10,901 nt of DNA from Minisyncoccota bacterium (lineage in GTDB: Bacteria > Patescibacteriota > Minisyncoccia > Moranbacterales > GCA-2747515). The notes beneath the pieces were generated by a model. It was not told the origin of the DNA. It ran no database searches and saw only the letters and a program-made list of their open reading frames with translations. The first letter of the stretch is position 1, and each line of letters begins with the position of its first letter. The position numbers and the translations under genes were made by a program. Location: contig CALHMM010000007.1 in assembly GCA_938034715.1 (NCBI GenBank), forward strand, positions 1-10,901, written 5' to 3'. Below are positions 6,576 through 10,901 of this stretch, piece after piece.

Positions 6576-6607
6576 TTAAAAAAGGCTTACGTTAAAACGC
6601 AAGCCTT
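6576..6607 (-). terminator. rho-independent terminator for the two-HTH gene
   Basis: AAGGCTT (6582-6588) pairs with AAGCCTT (6601-6607), and an inner CGT/ACG stem continues after one A-C mismatch. Read on the minus strand, the hairpin runs directly into CCTTTTTTAATT, a proper T-run, so it serves the minus-strand gene that ends at 6687. Confidence 0.75.
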
Positions 6608-6686
6608 GATAGTTCACCTAAGAATCTAGGTAATAAATGAGGTGACTACTCACAATGGTATTTAATAGTTAGGAGAAGTCTTCTGG

Positions 6687-7184
6687 CTAGCTCTGTATAC
6701 CGATCGAATGAAAAGCATCATCGAGCTCCATGCCGTCAGGCTGTTCGCCTAACCCATCAAGCTCAGGATCAACTGATAGCCTTGATCGAGACATGTGGTG
6801 AATGCGATATTTACAAAGCTTTTGTCGAGTGTAGGAATCAGAAAACCCAAGTGCTTCTGCCGTTTTTTTTACATCTCGACCATTTTCTTCAAATATACGC
6901 TCAAGCTCTGCTTTTTCTTTGTCGAACTCAATCGATAGTTGATTGAGTGTCGGCACAAAATCATCGACATCCAGACCATATTTTTGCATCATCACTTTTA
7001 ATCTGTGGGTACTGATGTCCAAAGTGCGAGCCGCTTCACTGAGCGATCCTCTTGTTCGCTGTAAAATTTCTGAAACAATTATTTCTTCTAAATGGGCATA
7101 TAACTCTGACAATTCAGGCGAACTATATGCAAGAATGTGCGGTTTCAAAGAGTCCACAATCTTTTGGGGTGATTTTTTTGGCAT
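6687..7184 (-). CDS. small DNA-binding protein with two Fis-type HTH units
   Basis: This 165-residue protein is probably a transcriptional regulator or nucleoid-associated protein. The ATG at 7184 was chosen over the TTG at 7202 because GGAG (7195-7192) stands exactly 7 bases before it. Residues 33-71 read like the Fis/HTH_8 domain of NtrC-type activators: EEIIVSEILQRTRGSLSEAA, then LDISTHRLKVMMQKYGL. Residues 91-128 repeat the pattern: AELERIFEENGRDVKKTAEA, then LGFSDSYTRQKLCKYRI. No AAA+ or receiver domain is present, and the C-terminus (about 143-165) is an acidic tail. The minus-strand promoter TTGTCG-N17-TATATT precedes it and a terminator follows, so it is monocistronic. Its repeat pattern is shared with the 280-residue protein at 9669-10511. 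Target and signal are unknown. Confidence 0.82.
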   Translation of the reverse strand: MPKKSPQKIVDSLKPHILAYSSPELSELYAHLEEIIVSEILQRTRGSLSEAARTLDISTHRLKVMMQKYGLDVDDFVPTLNQLSIEFDKEKAELERIFEENGRDVKKTAEALGFSDSYTRQKLCKYRIHHMSRSRLSVDPELDGLGEQPDGMELDDAFHSIGIQS

Positions 7185-7238
7185 GCTAGAACTCCGATCC
7201 AATGTAAATGAAATTTCCCATAAAAAGACAAAAAAGTC

Positions 7239-7267
7239 AATATACAGGAATGCCTCAGTATCGACAA
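7239..7267 (-). promoter_or_regulatory. promoter of the two-HTH gene
   Basis: On the minus strand TTGTCG (7267-7262), a 17-base spacer and TATATT (7244-7239) give four and five matches to the sigma70 hexamers. Transcription would start near 7232, about 48 bases before the ATG at 7184. Confidence 0.6.
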
Positions 7268-7293
7268 CAGTGGAATAAGACCATTACGCCCGA

Positions 7294-7302
7294 TGGTATA
7301 AT
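7294..7302 (+). promoter_or_regulatory. extended -10 promoter of the 83-residue membrane-protein gene
   Basis: TGGTATAAT is a perfect extended -10 (TG-n-TATAAT). It ends 6 bases before the ATG at 7309, placing the expected transcription start at or within a base or two of the start codon. No good -35 is visible, which is tolerated with an extended -10. Confidence 0.7.
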
Positions 7303-7308
7303 GAAAAA

Positions 7309-7560
7309 ATGAATACAATTGCCAAACATCTTACAATCATTTTCTTGTCTGGTTTGGGGAGCTATTTGGTTCTCGATGGAACGCTAGATGTCGGAGTAAA
7401 AGTAAATAAGATATTTCCTTGCACGCCACCCCAAGGGTTACACAGTTTCCCATGTTGGGGCTTCTGGGATATTGGCCTGGCACTCTTTCTGCTAGTTGTC
7501 GCCACAATATCAACTCTAATGCTTTTAAGAATAGTATATGTGCAGCATTATAAGAACTAG
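7309..7560 (+). CDS. small two-pass membrane protein, 83 residues, probably leaderless
   Basis: I do not recognise the family. Two hydrophobic segments are evident: residues 8-22 (LTIIFLSGLGSYLVL) and about 55-77 (IGLALFLLVVATISTLMLL...). Between them, about 30 residues contain two FPC motifs (FPC at 36-38 and 47-49) with proline, tryptophan and histidine. By the positive-inside rule (basic K6 and H7 at the N-terminus, HYKN at the C-terminus), both ends are cytoplasmic and the cysteines face outward, where they could form a disulfide. There is no ribosome-binding site, and the -10 is so close that the mRNA is likely leaderless. A second small membrane protein follows 105 bases downstream on the same strand. 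The function is unknown. Confidence 0.72.
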   Translation: MNTIAKHLTIIFLSGLGSYLVLDGTLDVGVKVNKIFPCTPPQGLHSFPCWGFWDIGLALFLLVVATISTLMLLRIVYVQHYKN

Positions 7561-7642
7561 TCTCGTCCAGTTCTGTCGCTAAGAATCTCTCCAGATCTTG
7601 TATAAGGTATTTTGTATTGAGCCTATAGGGTAGAAATTCAGT

Positions 7643-7648
7643 TATAAT
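7643..7648 (+). promoter_or_regulatory. -10 element upstream of the 58-residue gene
   Basis: A consensus TATAAT lies 17 bases before the ATG at 7666, and a second TATAAT follows at 7655-7660. The first predicts a leader of about 11 bases; the second would make the transcript leaderless. No convincing -35 is seen for either (TTGAGC at 7617 gives a 20-base spacer). Confidence 0.5.
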
Positions 7649-7665
7649 GAGCAATATAATTTTCT

Positions 7666-7842
7666 ATGGATATTTCAACAGGGGCAAATATGGTGTGGAT
7701 CCTTTCCACAAGTTTTGGAAAAATAATTTTCACGTTAGTTTTTCTTACGTGGGGATTAATCATCGTCAATCTCTTTTTGGCAATGCTGATACGTGTCAGA
7801 TGTCTTACAAAAAAATGTGCCAAACGAAAGAATGGTGAATAA
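7666..7842 (+). CDS. very small single-pass membrane protein, 58 residues
   Basis: This short frame begins MDISTGANMVWILSTSF and continues into a strongly hydrophobic stretch (residues 20-42, IIFTLVFLTWGLIIVNLFLAMLI as a block). It then ends in a basic tail, RVRCLTKKCAKRKNGE, with two cysteines. A clean hydrophobic core followed directly by a positively charged end is the signature of a real tail-in membrane peptide. The competing frame over the same bases (63 residues from 7647) lacks any such pattern. TATAAT boxes stand immediately upstream, and a hairpin follows 38 bases after the TAA. I do not recognise a family. It may work with the 83-residue membrane protein upstream, an inference from adjacency only. 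Confidence 0.6.
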   Translation: MDISTGANMVWILSTSFGKIIFTLVFLTWGLIIVNLFLAMLIRVRCLTKKCAKRKNGE

Positions 7843-7875
7843 TTGATGCAACGTCAAAAAACACCAAATAATGTT

Positions 7876-7902
7876 TAAAAAGCCTCTAAGATTTAGAGGC
7901 TT
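7876..7902 (-). terminator. terminator of the ASCH-like gene, possibly used from both sides
   Basis: AAGCCTCTAA (7880-7889) pairs perfectly with TTAGAGGCTT (7893-7902) around the loop GAT. On the minus strand the hairpin is followed by a T-run (CTTTTTAAAC), 55 bases after the stop of the gene ending at 7958. On the plus strand the trailing TTCTG is a weak T-tract, so it may partly terminate the small membrane genes as well. Confidence 0.75.
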
Positions 7903-7957
7903 CTGTTAGTCAGTGAAAAAAATAGAATGATTTACTTCTCCATTGAAGTTTAAATCA

Positions 7958-8380
7958 CTAGATATATGAAAACGAAATGTGAGTAATTTTAGAATCTTTT
8001 CCAAAACTTGCGATCGGCAGGTTGTAGATCGTTCCAAGGTGATAGATGAGGGATCTTCTATCTCGGACATCATCTGACGTGCCAATAAAGTGGTCTGCAA
8101 CAAGATCGCGCAAGCGCAGTATCTGCACTTTCTCTATTTTGATTTGGTATGATTCGCTGAGAAATACCGGTGAGATCCCAGCCCAATCCGCACCAACTTT
8201 TTCGAGTACACGTGCTGTAACAACATCACCAGAGTCGTATCCTCGCCAATCTGAGCTACCTCTCTCACCTGGCCTGACAACTGCGGTGAGCTTTCTGCTT
8301 GCAAGCAAATGATGATAAATCTGTCTGAAAGCCATTTCATTGCGCGGAAGTTCAGGCGCATTAACTGTCTGCTGGTTCAT
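7958..8380 (-). CDS. ASCH/PUA-like domain protein, 140 residues
   Basis: The ATG at 8380 was chosen because GGAG lies exactly 7 bases upstream (8391-8388). A TTG at 8401 would add seven residues without support. The order of elements resembles the ASCH (PUA-like beta-barrel) fold. It has FRQIYHHLLASRKLTAVVRPG near residues 18-38, as in the 'lsGkKt.T.R' start of that family. A GDVVTARVL strand follows at about 52-60, then a long IKIEKVQILRLRDLV segment, then a helix running to LIYHLGTIYN. ASCH proteins bind RNA or modified nucleosides, and some hydrolyse acetylcytidine; no activity can be assigned here. The gene has its own strong promoter with a palindrome across the -10, and its own terminator. 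The family call is by pattern only and could be wrong. Confidence 0.6.
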   Translation of the reverse strand: MNQQTVNAPELPRNEMAFRQIYHHLLASRKLTAVVRPGERGSSDWRGYDSGDVVTARVLEKVGADWAGISPVFLSESYQIKIEKVQILRLRDLVADHFIGTSDDVRDRRSLIYHLGTIYNLPIASFGKDSKITHISFSYI

Positions 8381-8406
8381 CTGTAGTCTCCAAAAATCCA
8401 AAAAAA

Positions 8407-8421
8407 GAATTGATCCAATTC
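8407..8421. promoter_or_regulatory. palindrome across the -10/start of the ASCH-like gene, possible operator
   Basis: GAATTG (8407-8412), ATC, CAATTC (8416-8421) is a perfect 6-bp inverted repeat with a 3-base centre. It overlaps the -10 hexamer and the predicted transcription start, which is a classic repressor position. The binding protein is unknown and no second copy was seen. Confidence 0.4.
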
Positions 8422-8445
8422 TACCCTCAAAGCGACAAATGTCAA
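8418..8445 (-). promoter_or_regulatory. promoter of the ASCH-like gene
   Basis: On the minus strand TTGACA (8445-8440), a 16-base spacer and TAGAAT (8423-8418) form a near-consensus sigma70 promoter. The expected start is near 8411, giving a leader of about 31 bases that contains the ribosome-binding site. Confidence 0.75.
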
Positions 8446-8560
8446 ATATTATTACATGACATCAGAATGTACTCATCATTTCATGAGGAAAAAATCGATC
8501 AAACTTTCAAAAATTCTCATTCGACATTTGCGTTCTGCATCTTCAAAACCACAAAGCGAA

Positions 8561-8590
8561 AAGTCGTGTGTGACTTTTCACAAACGACTT
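8561..8590 (-). terminator. hairpin terminator overlapping the stop of the five-cysteine gene
   Basis: AAGTCGT (8561-8567) pairs with ACGACTT (8584-8590). After one G-A mismatch, TGTGA (8569-8573) pairs with TCACA (8578-8582) around the loop CTTT. On the minus strand it is followed by a short T-run (CTTTTCGCTTTG). The 5' arm on that strand overlaps the TAA of the gene ending at 8589. Confidence 0.6.
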
Positions 8591-8804
8591 ACTTTGCTCT
8601 TACTACAAGGAATGTCTCACCTGGGTTATTCGTATCTTCGATGAGCTCGTCCCCAGGTTGGTAGGTTTTACAAATGCGATTACAGGGAGCGGTGCAAAAA
8701 AGACAAACGACGTCTTTTTTTCCGATAGGCACATGACGTGAACCTTCTAAGATTTCTGAAATAGGTAGCGTCTTTCCTAGTAAAGGACAAGGGTAAGTGT
8801 GCAT
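8589..8804 (-). CDS. small cysteine-rich protein, 71 residues
   Basis: I do not recognise the family. Five cysteines are present: C6 and a cluster CLFCTAPCNRIC at residues 34-45. The spacing C-x2-C-x3-C-x3-C could bind a metal ion such as zinc or an iron-sulfur cluster. Outside the cluster the sequence is soluble: a proline- and lysine-containing N-terminal half and an acidic stretch (PGDELIEDTNNPGETFLVV). There is no signal peptide. The ATG at 8804 has a modest GAG 7 bases upstream, and a promoter with perfect -35 TTGACA lies ahead. A hairpin terminator overlaps the stop. Placing the gene between a promoter and a terminator supports its reality. The neighbouring ASCH-like gene is transcribed separately. 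Confidence 0.65.
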   Translation of the reverse strand: MHTYPCPLLGKTLPISEILEGSRHVPIGKKDVVCLFCTAPCNRICKTYQPGDELIEDTNNPGETFLVVRAK

Positions 8805-8838
8805 TTATAATCTCGGCAAATTGGCTAATGACAGTATT

Positions 8839-8867
8839 ACAATAAACTATATAATTAAAAATGTCAA
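8839..8867 (-). promoter_or_regulatory. promoter of the five-cysteine gene
   Basis: On the minus strand a perfect TTGACA (8867-8862) is followed by 17 bases and TATTGT (8844-8839), four of six matches to the -10. The predicted start is near 8832, about 28 bases before the ATG at 8804. Confidence 0.55.
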
Positions 8868-8934
8868 ATAGAAAGCAATGACGCTAAAGAGAATATATCA
8901 TTTACTATGGCTAGGAATAGGTCAATTAAGCTTG

Positions 8935-8940
8935 TATAAT
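8935..8940 (+). promoter_or_regulatory. -10 element of the P-loop kinase gene
   Basis: A consensus TATAAT preceded directly by TTG stands 24 bases before the ATG at 8965, predicting a leader of about 18 bases. No clear -35 is present. Confidence 0.5.
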
Positions 8941-8964
8941 AACTATGTAATTACATACTTAACT

Positions 8965-9480
8965 ATGAAGAAATTTCTCCTCCTTATTGACGGTATGAGT
9001 GGTGCAGGAAAGTCAACAACCGCAGGTTTTCTAGCGAGGGAATTACCCCGTACAGCAATTGTTGGCTTTGATAAAATTAAGCGCTTTATCTCAGACTTTA
9101 AGCGAGGAACAAGAGATAACGCCATCTCACGCGAAGTATCAATAGCAATGACCCAGCGTTATCTGGAGCTTGGCATGTCTGTAATGGTAGAGCAGTCATT
9201 CAAATCTGAGCAAGAAATTATGGCATACGAAAAACTCGCAAAACAAAATAATATTCCATGCATTAAATTCCAAATCCACTGTAACCCAGAAGAGGCATTA
9301 AGAAGAGTCATTGATCGTACAGCAAGGAATAATGGAGACTTGCCAGAAAGTCGTGCTAAGAGAAATATAAGTCTCTATAATTCTCGAGAGTCTCTTGGCT
9401 TCATACAAATCGACACGACAAATAAACCGCCTGACTACGCTTTCGAAACAATCATACAAAAAATAGAAAATCTCCAGTAG
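8965..9480 (+). CDS. P-loop kinase-like protein (AAA_33/zeta-toxin-like group)
   Basis: This 171-residue cytoplasmic NTP-dependent kinase-like protein has Walker A GMSGAGKST at residues 10-18, immediately after a hydrophobic first strand. Asp36 in VGFDKIKRF is a candidate catalytic base. Glu76 in MSVMVEQSFKS marks the second strand, and an arginine-rich lid (RRVIDRTARNNGDLPESRAKR, about residues 112-132) would close over ATP. These features place it with small P-loop kinases such as gluconate-kinase, CPT-like and zeta-toxin folds. The substrate cannot be read from the sequence. The ATG at 8965 puts the P-loop at the usual position. An upstream ATG at 8878 would add 29 residues and read through the -10 box, so it was rejected. 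No antitoxin-like partner is visible next to it. The next gene encodes a multi-HTH protein. Confidence 0.85.
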   Translation: MKKFLLLIDGMSGAGKSTTAGFLARELPRTAIVGFDKIKRFISDFKRGTRDNAISREVSIAMTQRYLELGMSVMVEQSFKSEQEIMAYEKLAKQNNIPCIKFQIHCNPEEALRRVIDRTARNNGDLPESRAKRNISLYNSRESLGFIQIDTTNKPPDYAFETIIQKIENLQ

Positions 9481-9606
9481 GCTCTTTTTTTATAATTATA
9501 TCTAAGCATGTTCGTAAGTAAAATTTTCAACAAGAAATACTACGAACAAAAACTTTGAATTCTACCTGAGATCAGCTAGACACAAGGAATCCCAAGCGCA
9601 ATCCAA

Positions 9607-9635
9607 TTGACAAATACTCTGTTATGTTGTAAACA
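9607..9635 (+). promoter_or_regulatory. possible promoter of the five-unit HTH gene
   Basis: A perfect -35 TTGACA (9607-9612) is followed after 17 bases by TAAACA (9630-9635), a weak -10 preceded by TTG. The -35 is convincing and the -10 is not. The ATG is 33 bases further on. Confidence 0.4.
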
Positions 9636-9668
9636 TATGATATCGTTCTTTAACCTGGGTGTAGCACA

Positions 9669-10511
9669 ATGAAGGTACCGTCAAATATGGTTGCAAAAGA
9701 CCAAATTATACAAGCGATCGAAGACATTGATACTCAGAAAGCTCTTCACGTTGCCCACAGATTAGGTATTAGTCCTCCTGCATATTACCGCAAAATAAAG
9801 ATGTATGAGATTGATTTTACAGCTATCAAAGAAAGAGTGAAGCCGCAGCACAGGATCGTATTCTCTGAAAGAATTTTAGAAAAATTATCCACTGATCCAA
9901 ACATGAGGAAGGAGGATGTTGCGAGCTCATTATTTATGACAAACTCTAAGATGTCAGAGAGAATGTCATATTATGGCATCACGTTCTGGGACTTAAGGCG
10001 CTTAGCTAAAGCCAGGCTCTTTGCTGGGCAAGTTATGCAAGAGTTAAAAAGGAATCACTTGTTATCCATAGAGGAGGTTGCTCAAAGACTGGATACTACA
10101 GTCCATGGTGTACAATGGCGTCTTTCAGGGGGTGAAAGAAACTTCAAGCAGTTAAAAGAAGCGGCGGTGTTTGAAAAAGTGCAGAAATTGGCGCATGAAG
10201 GAAAGTACAAAACACGTGCTGACATGGCAAGCGCATTGGGCATGCACGAAGATACGCTCAGGAAATTATTGAAGACATTGGGGATAACACAGGCAGACAT
10301 TGAACTATCTCGCATGCAATACAGTGAACAATACGAAGACTTTGAATCTGTCTCGCATGATCCTGTTAGTGAATACGAAAAAGATCTTGTCTCGCAGTTG
10401 ATAGCAAATATGCCAAACAGATCAATTTACGTCCACGCTATGACTTTGAATATAACCTGTGAACGCTTTCAGACAATCCTGTCCGCATTAAATCAAACGG
10501 CTGAGGTATAA
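9669..10511 (+). CDS. multi-repeat HTH protein, four to five Fis-like units
   Basis: This 280-residue protein consists almost entirely of repeated helix-turn-helix units of about 40-50 residues. Units begin near residues 12, 68, 121, 170 and 241. The recognisable core of each is A-x2-L-x(1,2)-(I/M/T)-x(5,7)-(helix)-YG-I. Examples are VAHRLGISPPAYYRKIKMYEI, VASSLFMTNSKMSERMSYYGI, VAQRLDTTVHGVQWRLSGGE and MASALGMHEDTLRKLLKTLGI. The fifth (MTLNITCERFQTILSALN) is divergent. Units 1-4 are followed by a short D-L/I-K/R stretch (FTAIKE, FWDLRR, FKQLKE, QADIEL). No enzymatic, sensor or membrane domain is seen. A weak GGGTG precedes the ATG at 9669; Met7 is an alternative start. The stop codon lies in the terminator loop. 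A DNA-binding or chromosome-organising role is likely but inferred. Confidence 0.8.
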   Translation: MKVPSNMVAKDQIIQAIEDIDTQKALHVAHRLGISPPAYYRKIKMYEIDFTAIKERVKPQHRIVFSERILEKLSTDPNMRKEDVASSLFMTNSKMSERMSYYGITFWDLRRLAKARLFAGQVMQELKRNHLLSIEEVAQRLDTTVHGVQWRLSGGERNFKQLKEAAVFEKVQKLAHEGKYKTRADMASALGMHEDTLRKLLKTLGITQADIELSRMQYSEQYEDFESVSHDPVSEYEKDLVSQLIANMPNRSIYVHAMTLNITCERFQTILSALNQTAEV

Positions 10512-10528
10512 TCCTTAGCCGTTTTTTT
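10495..10528 (+). terminator. strong rho-independent terminator containing the stop codon
   Basis: AAACGGCTGAGG (10495-10506) pairs with CCTTAGCCGTTT (10513-10524), with one G-T pair, around a 6-base loop TATAAT. T residues run from 10522 to 10528. The TAA stop (10509-10511) of the multi-HTH gene lies in the loop, so the hairpin is partly coding. Confidence 0.93.
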
Positions 10529-10821
10529 ATTGAGAAAACACAGAGTGAATATGTTACAGTCAAACAAGTTTATAAAAATACACCTTAGGAAGAAAAAGTA
10601 CATGTCTTCACTATACTAATTTGGCGAAAATATTGTAATTATAAGTTCAGATTCTACAACAATAGAATACAAGTCAATCTTTTGTAAGCAGGCACTGCAC
10701 TTCTCTCCACAAAAGTGATACTTTCTAGGGTAAAAAAAGAAAATGAATATTCAGTTTGAAAGTCAAAGAAGGCATCAATGCTGTTATGCTACTATGAAGG
10801 AGTAAACACTAAGGATTCTTT
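10529..10821. other. gene-poor AT-rich spacer
   Basis: I see no supported gene here. A 23-codon plus-strand frame from 10551, rich in lysine, lacks a ribosome-binding site and is not called. Near the end, TG-T-TATGCT (10782-10790) could be an extended -10 for the following gene. I found no tRNA-like clover, long repeat or CRISPR-like array. Confidence 0.5.
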
Positions 10822-10901
10822 ATGGACTTACAAACAATAGCAAAAAATTACATCGGAGGAGCAATAGCTCAGAAAATCGGAGAAAAAGTCGGTCTGCCCA
10901 A
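10822..10901 (+). CDS. start of a gene cut by the window edge (possibly DUF937-like)
   Basis: ATG at 10822 is preceded by AAGGA (10811-10815) with 6 bases of spacing, one of the best ribosome-binding sites in the window. The 26 visible residues begin MDLQTIAKNYIGGAIAQKIG and end EKVGLP. The pattern of a short helix, glycine pair, second amphipathic helix and 'GLP' is reminiscent of the N-terminus of DUF937/YidB-like proteins. Too little is present to assign a family. Confidence 0.6.
   Translation, partial: MDLQTIAKNYIGGAIAQKIGEKVGLP

Noticed and set aside
7337..7654. 105-codon minus-strand frame antisense to the 83-residue gene
   Set aside because: No ribosome-binding site or recognisable composition; the plus frame has a perfect extended -10 and clear membrane segments.
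7647..7838. 63-codon plus-strand frame over the second small membrane gene
   Set aside because: Its product has no membrane segment or other coherent pattern and its ATG overlaps the TATAAT box; the overlapping frame from 7666 has a textbook membrane peptide.
7906..8103. Overlapping 65-codon minus-strand frame at the 3' end of the ASCH-like gene
   Set aside because: It is a shadow frame overlapping the ASCH-like gene, without its own start signals; I considered a frameshifted C-terminus, but the main frame is coherent to its stop.
8878..8964. N-terminal extension of the P-loop kinase from ATG 8878
   Set aside because: It would place 29 extra residues before the first strand of the P-loop fold and run through the TATAAT box at 8935.
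10551..10622. 23-codon lysine-rich frame in the terminal spacer
   Set aside because: Too short, no ribosome-binding site, and no pattern beyond what AT-rich DNA gives by chance.
1..10901. CRISPR arrays, insertion-sequence ends, tRNA or rRNA genes
   Set aside because: I looked for regularly spaced repeats, transposase motifs and tRNA-like CCA/anticodon structures and saw none; the only repeated element is the zinc operator pair.

Overview
This window is AT-rich bacterial DNA. The evidence for bacteria is a lipoprotein signal, an ABC importer, a CIRCE heat-shock operator, sigma70-like promoters and rho-independent terminators. The standard bacterial code fits: no family-level protein is interrupted by TGA. 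Several genes have no Shine-Dalgarno sequence and very short or absent 5' leaders. There are many small orphan proteins. This style resembles Patescibacteria (CPR) or a similar streamlined lineage, but no ribosomal or marker gene is present, so placement is only an inference.

Layout: (1) 1-960 holds the 3' end of a HAD/MDP-1-like phosphatase gene (+) and an unrecognised 170-residue gene (+) with a terminator. (2) 1116-2071 holds a DUF2200 gene (+) converging on hsp20 (-). They share a perfectly symmetrical terminator. The hsp20 promoter lies inside a CIRCE (HrcA) operator. (3) 2117-6416 is a zinc-homeostasis locus: a COG0523/CobW GTPase (-) is divergent from znuA-znuC-znuB-fur/zur (+). The shared AT-rich intergenic region carries two copies of an inverted repeat, TTATATGCAA-N5-TTGCATATAA, that overlap -10 elements and are probably the operators of the Fur-family protein. 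(4) 6582-7184 is a small regulator (-) with two Fis-type helix-turn-helix (HTH) units and its own terminator. (5) 7309-7842 encodes two small membrane proteins (+). The first is apparently leaderless; the second is only 58 residues. (6) 7880-8804 holds two minus-strand genes, an ASCH/PUA-like protein and a five-cysteine small protein, each with a recognisable promoter and a downstream hairpin. (7) 8965-10523 holds a P-loop kinase-like gene (+) and a 280-residue protein that reads as four or five HTH units in a row, with its stop codon in the loop of its terminator. (8) The end is a gene-poor spacer and the first codons of another gene.

The most coherent system is zinc uptake and allocation. 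ZnuABC imports zinc. The COG0523 GTPase, with a non-canonical CxCH metal motif, would act as metallochaperone. The Fur-family gene would shut both units down through the twin operators. The most novel-looking signal is the pair of tandem HTH proteins (6687-7184 and 9669-10511), which share the repeat pattern but have no sensor or enzymatic domain.
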